Positions 18,581 through 27,211 are shown, numbered from the stretch's first letter. The stretch: DNA of 64,000 nt from Qingrenia yutianensis (GCF_014385105.1 NZ_JACRTE010000004.1:62001-126000); one strand, 5' to 3'. Made by a program: numbers and translations. Notes: generated from the letters alone by a model not told the origin.

Positions 18581-20263
18581 ATGAAAATTTTAAAAGGCAT
18601 TGCGGCGGCACATGGACTTGTTTTCGGCAAGATGATATTTTTTGAAAAAAACTTTGACAACGGTGCAAACGAAATAGGCATTGACGAGGCGGCGGAAAAG
18701 GCGCTTGAAAAGGTGAGGTATCTGCACAAAAAGACGCTGGACACGCTGGGTGCGGAAAAGGCGAAAATTTTCTCGGCATACGAAATGCTTTTATCGGACA
18801 AAATGCTGATAACTCCCATCAAGACGGCAACAGAAAACGGCGAGGACGCAAAAAGCGCGGTTGAAAGCGTTACGAAAACTATGTCGGACAGGCTTTCGTC
18901 AAGCAAAAACGAATATATGCGTCAGCGCGCAGAGGATATAAGATATATCGGTTCACTTTTGTGCGATGTTATTTCGGGCGCGGAGGACGGCTTCAATTTT
19001 CCCGACGACGGCGAAAAATACATTGTGGCGGCAAAGGAGCTTACCCCCGTTGACACTATGATGTTCGACAAAGACAGAATTGCGGGATTTATCACTGAAA
19101 AGGGCGGCGCAACGTCGCACGTTGTGATTTTGGCAAAGTCGCTCGGTATCCCGGCGGTTGTCGGTGCGGAAGGCATTGCGGAAGTTAAGGAATTTAACGG
19201 CGAGGACGCTTATCTTGACGGATACGGCGGACGGCTTATTATAACTCCCGACGAGGGCGCGAGCGCGGAATATGCGCGCAAGCTTGACGACGAGAGAAAA
19301 TTTGCGCAGGAGCTTGAAAAAATCAAAAAAATCGGCGCGCAGACAGAGGACGGCGAGAGAATTTCGGTTTGCGTAAACATCGGAAAACCGTCCGACCTTA
19401 AAGGTTATGAGGAAGAAAAGCTTGACGGCGTGGGGCTGTTCCGTTCGGAATTTTTATATTCGTCGAAAAGCGTTAAACCAAGCTTTGACGAACAGGTTAA
19501 GGCATACCGTGAGGCGATTGAAAAGGCAAGCCCCGACGCGGTGACGATAAGGACACTGGACATCGGCGGTGACAAAAGGCTTGATTATCTCGATATGAAA
19601 GATGAGGAAAATCCGTTCCTCGGCAACCGCGGTATCAGGCTTTGTCTTAAAAACGAGGAAATTTTTGCCGAGCAGTTAAAGGCAATACTCGTTGCGGCGA
19701 GGGGATACACGGCAAAAATTATGCTTCCTATGATTACAAGCATTTCGGAGATAAAGAAGGCGCGCGCGGTGCTTGACAAGGTTAAAAAAGAACTTGATGC
19801 GCAAGATACGGAGTATGCGGACAAAATTTTGGTCGGCATTATGATTGAAACACCGGCGAGCGCGATTATGGCGGACAGTTTTGCGAAACACAGCGACTTT
19901 TTCAGCGTGGGAACAAACGATTTGGTACAGTACATCACCGCGTCGGACAGAGGAAATGCCGACGTTGAGGAATTATACAACCCGTATCACCCGGCGGTGA
20001 TAAATATGCTTTCAAACGTCATTAAGGCAGGCGAAAGACACGGCATTGAGGTGAGCGTGTGCGGTGATTTGGCGTCAAACACCGAATTTACCAAGCTTTT
20101 GCTGGGGTTGGGACTCAAAAAATTCAGCGTTCCGCTCCCCGTTGCAGGCAGAATTAAGCACAAAATTTCACACACGGACGGCACAAGTGCAAGGGCGCTC
20201 GCGAAAAGAGTTTTGGGCGCGGAGGACGAAAACGAAATTAAAAATATTATTTTGAGAGGATGA
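18581..20263 (+). CDS. ptsI: PTS enzyme I (phosphoenolpyruvate-protein phosphotransferase)
   Basis: 560 aa, the normal length. The phosphohistidine motif GGATSHVVILAKSLGIPAVVG places the acceptor at His180. The PEP-binding TIM barrel has LFRSEFLYSS, RTLDIGGDKRLDYL, NPFLGNRGIRLCL, KIMLPMITS, GIMIETPASAIMAD, FSVGTNDLVQY and VCGDLAS. It transfers phosphate from PEP to HPr. The start codon is 7 bp after ptsH, with GGAGTGA inside the end of ptsH as ribosome binding site. Co-transcribed with ptsH and the EII genes. Confidence 0.96.
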   Translation: MKILKGIAAAHGLVFGKMIFFEKNFDNGANEIGIDEAAEKALEKVRYLHKKTLDTLGAEKAKIFSAYEMLLSDKMLITPIKTATENGEDAKSAVESVTKTMSDRLSSSKNEYMRQRAEDIRYIGSLLCDVISGAEDGFNFPDDGEKYIVAAKELTPVDTMMFDKDRIAGFITEKGGATSHVVILAKSLGIPAVVGAEGIAEVKEFNGEDAYLDGYGGRLIITPDEGASAEYARKLDDERKFAQELEKIKKIGAQTEDGERISVCVNIGKPSDLKGYEEEKLDGVGLFRSEFLYSSKSVKPSFDEQVKAYREAIEKASPDAVTIRTLDIGGDKRLDYLDMKDEENPFLGNRGIRLCLKNEEIFAEQLKAILVAARGYTAKIMLPMITSISEIKKARAVLDKVKKELDAQDTEYADKILVGIMIETPASAIMADSFAKHSDFFSVGTNDLVQYITASDRGNADVEELYNPYHPAVINMLSNVIKAGERHGIEVSVCGDLASNTEFTKLLLGLGLKKFSVPLPVAGRIKHKISHTDGTSARALAKRVLGAEDENEIKNIILRG

Positions 20264-20266
20264 GCG

Positions 20267-20719
20267 ATGATGGACATTGCAAGCGTATTGAAAAAAGACA
20301 GAATTATACTTGATTTGGACGCAAAAGACAAAAACGAGGCACTTGCAAAACTTACCGATTTGCTTTTTGAGAGCGGTGCGTTAAACGATAAAGACGCGTT
20401 TTTGGGCGACGTTTTATCGCGCGAGGAAATCTCGACAACGGGAATAGGCAACGGAATTGCAATTCCGCACGGAAAGTCATTAAGCGTTAAGGAAACGACC
20501 GTTGCAATCGGCAGACTCAAAAACGAAACCGAATGGGAAAGCGTTGACGGCAAGCCGGTTAAACTGGTGGTGCTTTTGGCGGTCAACGAGGCGGACAAGA
20601 CGGGTGTTCACGTAAAACTTTTATCAAATATGGCGCGAAAGCTTGCGTCGGAGGAAAACTGCAAAAGACTTCTTGACGCAAAGGACGCGGACGAAATTAT
20701 CAAAATTTTCGGTGAATAA
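20267..20719 (+). CDS. PTS fructose-type EIIA component
   Basis: 150 aa, a full-length EIIA2 domain. The acceptor His68 sits in GIGNGIAIPHGKS and the preceding block REEISTTGIGNG is typical of the fructose/mannitol class. It takes phosphate from HPr and gives it to EIIB. The start is 3 bp after the ptsI stop (two adjacent ATG codons at 20267 and 20270). The 3' part of this gene, from base 20455, is the left end of the 756-bp duplicated unit, so its last 88 codons occur again at 21211 fused to an EIIC start. Confidence 0.93.
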   Translation: MMDIASVLKKDRIILDLDAKDKNEALAKLTDLLFESGALNDKDAFLGDVLSREEISTTGIGNGIAIPHGKSLSVKETTVAIGRLKNETEWESVDGKPVKLVVLLAVNEADKTGVHVKLLSNMARKLASEENCKRLLDAKDADEIIKIFGE

Positions 20720-21210
20720 AAAAATTAAAATGTATAATTTTAAAATAAGAGAGGAGTATTCATTATGAAAATCGTAGGAATTGCGGCTTGCACATCGGGT
20801 ATTGCGCACACTTACATTGCAAAAGAAAAGCTTATGTCGGCGGCGAAAGAGCTCGGTCACGAGGCACACATTGAAACGCAGGGTACAATCGGCACCGAAG
20901 ACGAACTTACTGCAAAGGACATTGAAAACGCGGACGTTGTTATCATTGCGGCGGACATCAAGGTCGGCGGAAAGGAACGCTTCAAGGGCAAAAGGGTGGT
21001 TGAAGTTCCCACTCACATTGCAATTAAATCCCCCAAGGCATTGTTAAACAAAATCGAGGCAGAATTAAAATAAGCTTAAGCCGAAAGCGGCATAAGATAA
21101 AAACGTAAAGTGTAAATTAAAGGAGGAAGAAAAAAGATGTTTAAAAAGTTACAGCTTAAAAAGCACGCTTTGACGGGTATTTCGTTTATGCTTCCGCTGG
21201 TTGTTGCGTC
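20455..21210 (+). repeat. 756-bp tandem direct repeat, copy 1
   Basis: The unit runs from AATTGCAATTCCGC inside the EIIA gene, through EIIB, to GGTTGTTGCGTC inside the start of an EIIC gene. It appears identical to 21211-21966 wherever I compared the two copies base by base; the encoded EIIA tail and EIIB are identical. Unit length 756 bp (252 codons) keeps the junction in frame. Confidence 0.95.
20765..21073 (+). CDS. PTS fructose-type EIIB component, copy 1
   Basis: 102 aa. The phospho-acceptor Cys9 lies in IAACTSGIAHTYIAKE; most fructose EIIB proteins have CPTGIAHT, so the Pro-Thr after the Cys is Thr-Ser here. The rest (HIETQGTIGTEDELTAKDIENADVVIIAADIKV) is standard. It takes phosphate from EIIA and phosphorylates the sugar as it passes EIIC. 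AGAGAGGAG precedes the ATG. The entire gene lies within duplicated unit 1 and is repeated at 21521. Confidence 0.93.
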   Translation: MKIVGIAACTSGIAHTYIAKEKLMSAAKELGHEAHIETQGTIGTEDELTAKDIENADVVIIAADIKVGGKERFKGKRVVEVPTHIAIKSPKALLNKIEAELK

Positions 21211-21475
21211 AATTGCAATTCCGCACGGAAAGTCATTAAGCGTTAAGGAAACGACCGTTGCAATCGGCAGACTCAAAAACGAAACCGAATGGGAAAGCGT
21301 TGACGGCAAGCCGGTTAAACTGGTGGTGCTTTTGGCGGTCAACGAGGCGGACAAGACGGGTGTTCACGTAAAACTTTTATCAAATATGGCGCGAAAGCTT
21401 GCGTCGGAGGAAAACTGCAAAAGACTTCTTGACGCAAAGGACGCGGACGAAATTATCAAAATTTTCGGTGAATAA
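21137..21475 (+). pseudogene. In-frame chimera: EIIC N-terminus (25 aa) fused to EIIA C-terminal part
   Basis: The duplication junction at 21210/21211 joins codon 25 of EIIC (...MLPLVVAS) in frame to codon 64 of EIIA (IAIPHGKS...), giving a 112-aa open frame with the EIIC ribosome binding site (AAAGGAGG). It keeps the EIIA active-site His (residue 30 here) but lacks the first 63 residues of the EIIA fold and all but the first hydrophobic stretch of EIIC. It is probably a non-functional by-product, though it would be translated efficiently. A membrane-tethered half EIIA is a remote possibility. Confidence 0.85.
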
Positions 21476-21966
21476 AAAAATTAAAATGTATAATTTTAAA
21501 ATAAGAGAGGAGTATTCATTATGAAAATCGTAGGAATTGCGGCTTGCACATCGGGTATTGCGCACACTTACATTGCAAAAGAAAAGCTTATGTCGGCGGC
21601 GAAAGAGCTCGGTCACGAGGCACACATTGAAACGCAGGGTACAATCGGCACCGAAGACGAACTTACTGCAAAGGACATTGAAAACGCGGACGTTGTTATC
21701 ATTGCGGCGGACATCAAGGTCGGCGGAAAGGAACGCTTCAAGGGCAAAAGGGTGGTTGAAGTTCCCACTCACATTGCAATTAAATCCCCCAAGGCATTGT
21801 TAAACAAAATCGAGGCAGAATTAAAATAAGCTTAAGCCGAAAGCGGCATAAGATAAAAACGTAAAGTGTAAATTAAAGGAGGAAGAAAAAAGATGTTTAA
21901 AAAGTTACAGCTTAAAAAGCACGCTTTGACGGGTATTTCGTTTATGCTTCCGCTGGTTGTTGCGTC
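21211..21966 (+). repeat. 756-bp tandem direct repeat, copy 2
   Basis: Second copy of the unit at 20455-21210. It ends at GTTGCGTC within the intact EIIC gene, after which the sequence continues CGGTCTTTTAATTGC. No shared bases flank the breakpoint, but AATTGC, the first six bases of the unit, also occurs 9 bp past the right end (21976-21981). Confidence 0.95.
21521..21829 (+). CDS. PTS fructose-type EIIB component, copy 2
   Basis: Encodes a protein identical to the EIIB at 20765-21073, as part of the tandem duplication. It has the same ribosome binding site and spacing, and here it precedes the complete EIIC gene. If both copies are expressed, EIIB dosage doubles relative to EIIA and EIIC. 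The complete lack of divergence implies a very recent event or an assembly error. Confidence 0.92.
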   Translation: MKIVGIAACTSGIAHTYIAKEKLMSAAKELGHEAHIETQGTIGTEDELTAKDIENADVVIIAADIKVGGKERFKGKRVVEVPTHIAIKSPKALLNKIEAELK

Positions 21967-22975
21967 CGGTCTTTTAATTGCGATCGGCAATATTTTCGGC
22001 GGCAACCCGTCGGTGATTTCCGACTACAAGGCAGGCTACAACATTTGGCAGGCGGCAGTTACGTTAGGTGTTTACGGTATGGGACTTTTGCCCGGCGTTA
22101 TGGGTGCGGCGATTGCTTACTCCATTGCCGACCGTCCCGGTATTGCTCCCGGTCTTTTAATGGGTATGATTGCCCAGAATATGGGCGCAGGTTTCCTCGG
22201 CGGTATGCTCGGCGGTTATCTTGCAGGTTATTTCGTTGAATTTTTGAAAACGCGTCTTAAAGTTCCCAAATGGGCGCAGGGACTTATGCCTATGATGATC
22301 ATTCCGCTTTTGGCATCGGTCGTTATCGGACTCATTATGTTCTTTGTTATCGGCGGGCCGATTGCACTTCTTTCGGAATCGCTTGAAAACTTCCTTGTGA
22401 ATATGCAGACAGGTTCAAAAGGTGTATTCGGCGCGATTATGGGCGCTATGGCGGCATTCGACTTCGGCGGTCCCGTCAACAAGGTTGCGTCGCTCTTTGC
22501 AGACGGTCTTTTGATGGACGGCGTTTACGGCCCCGAGGCTGTTAAGATTTGCGCGTCGATGATACCCCCCTTCGGTGTTGCGCTTTCGTGGCTCATCAAA
22601 AGGTCGCGTTACACAAGAAGCGAAACAGACAACATCAAAATTGCGTTCCCGATGGGAATTTGTATGATTACCGAAGGTGTTATCCCCATTGCGGCGGTTG
22701 ACCCGATTAGAGTTATCGCGTCCTGCTCGATAGGCGCGGCTGTGGGCGGTGCGCTCATTATGATACTCAATGTAGGTTCTATGGTTCCGTCGGGCGGCAT
22801 GTTTATCGTTCCCGCTATGATTAACCCCTGGGGATTTATGGCGGCTCTCACCGCAGGCACGGTTGTAACGGCGCTTTTGTTGGTTGTTCTTAAAAAAGAC
22901 GCTAAAAAAGAGGACGACGTTGTGCTTGACGAGGAAGAGGAAGAAGTTGACCTTTCGGACGTTAAATTTAACTAA
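21893..22975 (+). CDS. PTS fructose-type EIIC permease
   Basis: 360 aa, very hydrophobic, with about 9-10 membrane segments. The start FKKLQLKKHALTGISFMLPLVVASGLLIAIG and the blocks PGVMGAAIAYSIADRPGIAPG, GGMLGGYLAGYFVEFL, FDFGGPVNKVASLF and MITEGVIPIAAVDP are hallmarks of fructose-family EIIC. It forms the sugar channel. The C-terminus is an acidic tail (DDVVLDEEEEEVDLSDV). Start at ATG 21893 behind AAAGGAGG; this is the undamaged copy, while the first 74 bases also occur at 21137. Confidence 0.93.
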   Translation: MFKKLQLKKHALTGISFMLPLVVASGLLIAIGNIFGGNPSVISDYKAGYNIWQAAVTLGVYGMGLLPGVMGAAIAYSIADRPGIAPGLLMGMIAQNMGAGFLGGMLGGYLAGYFVEFLKTRLKVPKWAQGLMPMMIIPLLASVVIGLIMFFVIGGPIALLSESLENFLVNMQTGSKGVFGAIMGAMAAFDFGGPVNKVASLFADGLLMDGVYGPEAVKICASMIPPFGVALSWLIKRSRYTRSETDNIKIAFPMGICMITEGVIPIAAVDPIRVIASCSIGAAVGGALIMILNVGSMVPSGGMFIVPAMINPWGFMAALTAGTVVTALLLVVLKKDAKKEDDVVLDEEEEEVDLSDVKFN

Positions 22976-23032
22976 TCAAATTTTAAAAAACGGGTATAAT
23001 ATATACGACAAAAGTGTGAAAGGAAGCAGGTT

Positions 23033-23896
23033 ATGTATGTTTCAATGAAGAATATGCTTTGCGATGCAAACGCAAACAACTATGCAATAATGGCGATTAA
23101 CTGCTTTAATCTTGAAACGGCGCGCACGGTTATCCGTGCCGCCGAGGCATCAAATGCGCCGATTATTGTGAATATTTTCAAAGACCACCTTCTTACGCAT
23201 TGCGACAGCGAATTGATTGTGCCTATCGTTAAAAAGCTTGCGGAACGCTCAAGCGTGAGCGTTGCCTTAAACCTTGACCACGGTCAGGAGAAAGACTACA
23301 TCATAAAGGCGATTGACGACGGTTTTTCGTCGGTTATGGTGGACGCGTCGCGCTTCGGCTTGGAAGAAAACATCAAGATGACGGCTGAAATTGCGAAGTA
23401 TGCTCACGCAAGAGGCGTCAGCGTTGAAGGCGAGATAGGCTGTCTCGGTGCGGTGGACGGCGGTGAATTTACTCAAAACGAGATGTATACCGACCCGAAA
23501 CAGGCGAAAGAGTTTTTTGAAAAGACCGGCATTGACGCGCTGGCAATTTCAATCGGCACGTCGCACGGCAATTATCCCGAAGGTATGGTGCCGAAATTTG
23601 ACATCGAACGTTTAAAAGAGATAAAACGTTTAACAAACGCTCCGCTCGTACTTCACGGCGGTTCCGGCTCGGGACGCGAAAACATTTTAAATTCGGTGAA
23701 ATTTGGTATTAACAAAATTAACGTCGGTTGTGATTTTATGAACGCAAACAGAAACGCGGCGGCGGAAATTTTGAAAGAAAACCCCGATATTAACTATTTT
23801 GACCTTATTGAGGGCACTGAAAGAGAGAGCGCGGAACTGGTGAGATATTACATCGGTTTATCCGGCTCGGAAGGCAAAAATAAAAATTTTAAATAG
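23033..23896 (+). CDS. Class II fructose-bisphosphate aldolase family protein (1)
   Basis: 287 aa. Zinc-aldolase motifs: LNLDHGQ (catalytic Asp and first zinc His), VEGEIGCLGAVDGG, SIGTSHGNYP (zinc His) and VLHGGSGSGRENI (zinc His plus phosphate-binding loop), then INKINVGCDF. This family (FbaA, GatY/KbaY, IolJ, F1P aldolases) cleaves ketose phosphates to DHAP and an aldehyde. It lies 57 bp after EIIC and before a second aldolase of the same length, suggesting it acts on the sugar phosphate delivered by the PTS. Substrate cannot be read from sequence alone. Confidence 0.9.
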   Translation: MYVSMKNMLCDANANNYAIMAINCFNLETARTVIRAAEASNAPIIVNIFKDHLLTHCDSELIVPIVKKLAERSSVSVALNLDHGQEKDYIIKAIDDGFSSVMVDASRFGLEENIKMTAEIAKYAHARGVSVEGEIGCLGAVDGGEFTQNEMYTDPKQAKEFFEKTGIDALAISIGTSHGNYPEGMVPKFDIERLKEIKRLTNAPLVLHGGSGSGRENILNSVKFGINKINVGCDFMNANRNAAAEILKENPDINYFDLIEGTERESAELVRYYIGLSGSEGKNKNFK

Positions 23897-23914
23897 ACTG
23901 GGAGATGTGTTGTT

Positions 23915-24778
23915 ATGTTAATCAATATGAAAGAAATGCTTGCGGTTGCAGACAAAAACGAATTTGCGGTTCCTGCTTTTAACATTGGCAGCGGCGCGAT
24001 TTTGCGCGGTGTTGTTGAATGTGCCGAGGAGAATAACGCACCCGTTATTTTGGCAATTCACCCCACCGAACTTGAATTTTTGGGCGACAGTTTCATCAAA
24101 ACCTGCATTGACGAGGCGCACAAGGCGAGGGTTCCGATGGTTATTCACCTTGACCACGGCGGAAAATTTGAGGAAATCCTCCGCGCGATAAGATGCGGTT
24201 TCACATCGGTTATGATTGACGCGTCGCATATGTCTTATGAGGACAACATTGCAATCACCAAAAAGGTGGTTGAGGTTGCAAAGGTTTCGGACGTTTCGGT
24301 TGAGGCAGAGCTCGGCACAATCGGCACGACGGGCGATTCGTACGAGGGCGGTTCGGATATTATTTACACCGACCCGAAACAGGCGAAAGATTTTATCGAC
24401 AAGACGGGAATTGACTCGCTTGCGGTTGCTATCGGCACGGCGCACGGAATTTATCCCAAGGATATGAAGCCTGAGCTTAAGCTCGATTTGCTCAAAGAAA
24501 TCCGCGATACCGTTGACGTTCCGCTTGTTCTTCACGGCGGTTCGAGCAACCCCGACAAGGAAATTGCGGAGTCGGTTAAGATTGGTATTTCCAAAATTAA
24601 CATTTCGAGCGATATTAAATTTGCGTTCTACAAAAAATACCGCGAAGTATTGGCGGAAAATCCGAAATGGATTGAGCCGAACGCGATTGAGCCTCCTTGC
24701 ATAGACGCTCTCAAAGAAGTTGCGAAATTTAAGATGTCGCTGTTTAACGATATAGGCAAGGCGGATTTATACAGATAG
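23915..24778 (+). CDS. Class II fructose-bisphosphate aldolase family protein (2)
   Basis: 287 aa, 18 bp after the previous aldolase and clearly related to it, but diverged. Motifs: IHLDHGGKFEE, FTSVMIDASHMSYEDNI, VEAELGTIGTTGD, AIGTAHGIYP, LVLHGGSSNPDKEI and INISSDIKFAF. All zinc and catalytic positions are kept, so both copies should be active. The two may differ in stereochemistry or chain length of substrate, or form a heteromer. Last gene of the PTS transcript; terminator at 24806. Confidence 0.9.
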   Translation: MLINMKEMLAVADKNEFAVPAFNIGSGAILRGVVECAEENNAPVILAIHPTELEFLGDSFIKTCIDEAHKARVPMVIHLDHGGKFEEILRAIRCGFTSVMIDASHMSYEDNIAITKKVVEVAKVSDVSVEAELGTIGTTGDSYEGGSDIIYTDPKQAKDFIDKTGIDSLAVAIGTAHGIYPKDMKPELKLDLLKEIRDTVDVPLVLHGGSSNPDKEIAESVKIGISKINISSDIKFAFYKKYREVLAENPKWIEPNAIEPPCIDALKEVAKFKMSLFNDIGKADLYR

Positions 24779-24805
24779 CTTTTTCACAATACCCTTTTAT
24801 ATCGG

Positions 24806-24842
24806 CGGACTGCAGAGATTTTCTTTGCGGTCCGTCTTTTTA
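24806..24842. terminator. Bidirectional terminator between the PTS locus and the minus-strand genes
   Basis: CGGACTGCA (24806-24814) pairs with TGCGGTCCG (24826-24834) with one wobble, followed by TCTTTTTAT. It lies between the aldolase stop (24778) and the stop of the convergent phosphodiesterase (24840-24842), so it can serve both strands. Confidence 0.85.
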
Positions 24843-25388
24843 TACGGGTATTTTATATTCCTTATATATTTCGCCGTCGAGGGTTTTCCATAAAAATGTT
24901 TTATTTTCGAAGGTCATATAGCTGTTTTTTGAGCAGGCTTTCGGTATTGACACCGAGCCGGGGTTTAGATATATATGCTTGCCGTCGTTTTCGCACGCCG
25001 GGATATGTGTATGTCCGCACAGGAGAATGTCATTATCGTTTAAGCGTGACAAAAACTGCTCGTCGACAAGATGTCCGTGCGTTGCAAAGATTGTTACGTC
25101 ATCTATACTTATCAGCGCGTAATCGGACAAAATCGAAAAGTCAAGCACCATTTGGTCTACCTCTGTGTCGCAGTTTCCGCGCACGCAGAGGATATTTTTT
25201 TTCAGCGGATTAAGAAGTTCAATCACGTTTTTCGGGTTATACTCGCCGGGGAGATTATTTCTCGGCCCGTGGTAGAGTATATCGCCCAAAAGCACCAGTC
25301 TGTCGGGTTTTTCCGCCTCATAACGTTTCATAAGCTCGCTGCAGTAGAGGTACGAGCCGTGTATGTCGGACGCTATCATAAGTTTCAT
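24840..25388 (-). CDS. yfcE: YfcE/MJ0936-family metallophosphodiesterase
   Basis: 182 aa with the full calcineurin-like metal set: ASDIHGS (DxH), LLGDILYHGP (GD), VRGNCD (GN), FATHGH (H) and LLCGHTHIP (GHTH). YfcE-type enzymes hydrolyse phosphodiesters with Mn or similar metals; the physiological substrate is unknown in most bacteria. It is the last gene of a minus-strand group, 14 bp behind the penicillin-binding protein gene. Confidence 0.92.
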   Translation of the reverse strand: MKLMIASDIHGSYLYCSELMKRYEAEKPDRLVLLGDILYHGPRNNLPGEYNPKNVIELLNPLKKNILCVRGNCDTEVDQMVLDFSILSDYALISIDDVTIFATHGHLVDEQFLSRLNDNDILLCGHTHIPACENDGKHIYLNPGSVSIPKACSKNSYMTFENKTFLWKTLDGEIYKEYKIPV

Positions 25389-25402
25389 TTTTTATCATTC
25401 CT

Positions 25403-26821
25403 TTATTTAAAAATATTGTAATATGCACTGTAAACCTGACGTGCCGCCGATGAGGCGAGCGACGACGAACCGCTGTATGCAAGCAGAACGGTGACGCACA
25501 CTTCGGGGTTTTCGTACGGCGCGAAAGACGTGAACCACGAATGGGTGAGGTTTTCGTTTTCGGCGGTTTTTTCGTTTTCGGCGGTGCCCGTTTTTCCGCA
25601 GATGTTTTTGCCTGCGATTGCCGCTCCTCCGCCCGTTCCGCGCTCGACTGCGGATTTCATATTGTCTTTTATAATCTGCGCGGTTTGCGCGTCGGTGACT
25701 TGTTTCATCGTTTTCGGCGCGGTGGTTTTTTCGGTGCCGTCGAGGTTCGATTTCACCTTTTGCACAAGGTACGGTTCGGGCATTTTTCCGTCATTTGCGA
25801 TTGCACAGGTTATAAGATTTAGGTGCATCGGCGAGATGAGCACTTTATCCTGCCCGATTGACGCAAGCGCGAGCGAGTCGTCATACTCGATTTTGTCGGG
25901 GAAAACCGACCGTGCAAGGTAGAAATCTTTGATATTGAAATCTTTGTTCATCATATAGCTTTCGGACGTTTGGCGCAGTGCGCTTTCGCCCGTTTCTATG
26001 CCTGCAAGCGCGAAATAGACGTTTGACGAATGAAGAAACGCGCTCTCAAGGTCGAGGTTTCCGTAAGCTCTGGATTTTGCGTTTTTGATTGTTGTGCCGT
26101 TTATCTCAATTTTGCCTTTATCTTCGGCGGTGAACGACGATTTTCCGTTTTTCAGCATTGCCGTGCTTGTGACGATTTTATATGTAGAACCGGGTGCGTA
26201 AAGTCCTTGCGCGGCGCGCGTGAGAAACGGGAAAAGCGTATCGTCGGCTGCGAGTTTATCCCAGTTTTTATAGAGATTTGCCTCGCTCGGGTCGAAATCG
26301 GGCTTGGACACCATTGCGTAAATTTCGCCCGTTTTCGGGTTTGACACGATGATTGCGCCTTCTTTATAAGGCGAGAGAATTTCGCTGCAGCGCTTTTGCA
26401 GACGGTGGTCAACGCTGATGTAGAGGTCACTGCCTTTGGGTTTTTTATTGTTCAGAAACGACGCGATTTTTACCACGTCGTCCGACACCGCGACGCTGTT
26501 TAATGTGTTGGAATATCGGTTTTCCAGCAGTGATGAACCGCGCTTTTCGGTATAGTAGCCGATAAGGTGGCTGTATAAATTTTTATACGGATAAACGCGC
26601 GTGGCTTTATCGTTTTTTATGTCGGTATATGCCAGTTTTTCGCCGTTTCGGTCGTATATATCACCGCGCTGAACGGTGGTTTCGCGCTTTAAGCTTCTGC
26701 CGAGGTCTTTTTTTGCGTATTCGTTTCGCTTATACACGCCGACGGTGGTGAGATATGCCGCGAGCGACAGAAAAAGCGCGCTGAAAAATACCAGCACATA
26801 GATTATTTTTTTATTATTCAT
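25403..26821 (-). CDS. Class B penicillin-binding protein (PbpA/FtsI-like transpeptidase)
   Basis: 472 aa. One N-terminal transmembrane helix (IIYVLVFFSALFLSLAAYLTTVGVY) is followed by the dimerisation segment (VQRGDIYDRNGEKLAYT) and a penicillin-binding transpeptidase domain with all three motifs: S212-TYK215 (APGSTYK), S265-S-N267 (LHSSN) and K410-TG. It cross-links peptidoglycan outside the membrane. At 472 aa it is short for class B and has no PASTA domains, closest in plan to the Mycobacterium/Firmicutes PbpA type. No FtsW/RodA partner is adjacent. Confidence 0.92.
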   Translation of the reverse strand: MNNKKIIYVLVFFSALFLSLAAYLTTVGVYKRNEYAKKDLGRSLKRETTVQRGDIYDRNGEKLAYTDIKNDKATRVYPYKNLYSHLIGYYTEKRGSSLLENRYSNTLNSVAVSDDVVKIASFLNNKKPKGSDLYISVDHRLQKRCSEILSPYKEGAIIVSNPKTGEIYAMVSKPDFDPSEANLYKNWDKLAADDTLFPFLTRAAQGLYAPGSTYKIVTSTAMLKNGKSSFTAEDKGKIEINGTTIKNAKSRAYGNLDLESAFLHSSNVYFALAGIETGESALRQTSESYMMNKDFNIKDFYLARSVFPDKIEYDDSLALASIGQDKVLISPMHLNLITCAIANDGKMPEPYLVQKVKSNLDGTEKTTAPKTMKQVTDAQTAQIIKDNMKSAVERGTGGGAAIAGKNICGKTGTAENEKTAENENLTHSWFTSFAPYENPEVCVTVLLAYSGSSSLASSAARQVYSAYYNIFK

Positions 26822-26846
26822 AAAATTCTCCGATTGTCAGATAAAT

Positions 26847-26890
26847 TTCAAAAATGCAAAGCACAAAATTATGCTCTGCATTTTGAAAAA
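26847..26890 (-). terminator. Probable terminator after the thioredoxin gene
   Basis: Read on the minus strand, AAAATGCAGAGCA pairs with TGCTTTGCATTTT (one wobble) around a TAATTTTG loop, starting at the end of trxA and preceding the penicillin-binding protein gene. The T-run is partly inside the stem, so strength is uncertain. Confidence 0.55.
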
Positions 26891-27211
26891 TTATTTTAAA
26901 AGCGCAATTATTTCATCTTTCGGGCGCGTGCCGATTACGGTTTCGGTGTTTTCGCCGTTTTTGAACACCATAAGCGTCGGGATTGTGGCAACGCGGAATT
27001 CAACCGCGATGTCGCGAGCCTCGTCAACGTTTAATTTGCATACAATCGCCTCGTCTTTTAATTCCTCTGCAATTTCGTCGATTATCGGCGCGAGCATTTG
27101 GCACGGTCCGCACCAATCCGCGTAGAAGTCGACAAGCACCGGTTTATCGGCGTTTGATATGATTTCTTCAAAATTATCGTTAGTTAACAATGTTACGTAT
27201 TTTCCTGCCAT
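26891..27211 (-). CDS. trxA: Thioredoxin
   Basis: 106 aa, standard thioredoxin length. The active site DFYADWCGPCQMLAP and the cis-proline block VATIPTLMVFKNG are intact. It is a cytosolic dithiol reductant. No thioredoxin reductase gene is in the window. Confidence 0.97.
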   Translation of the reverse strand: MAGKYVTLLTNDNFEEIISNADKPVLVDFYADWCGPCQMLAPIIDEIAEELKDEAIVCKLNVDEARDIAVEFRVATIPTLMVFKNGENTETVIGTRPKDEIIALLK

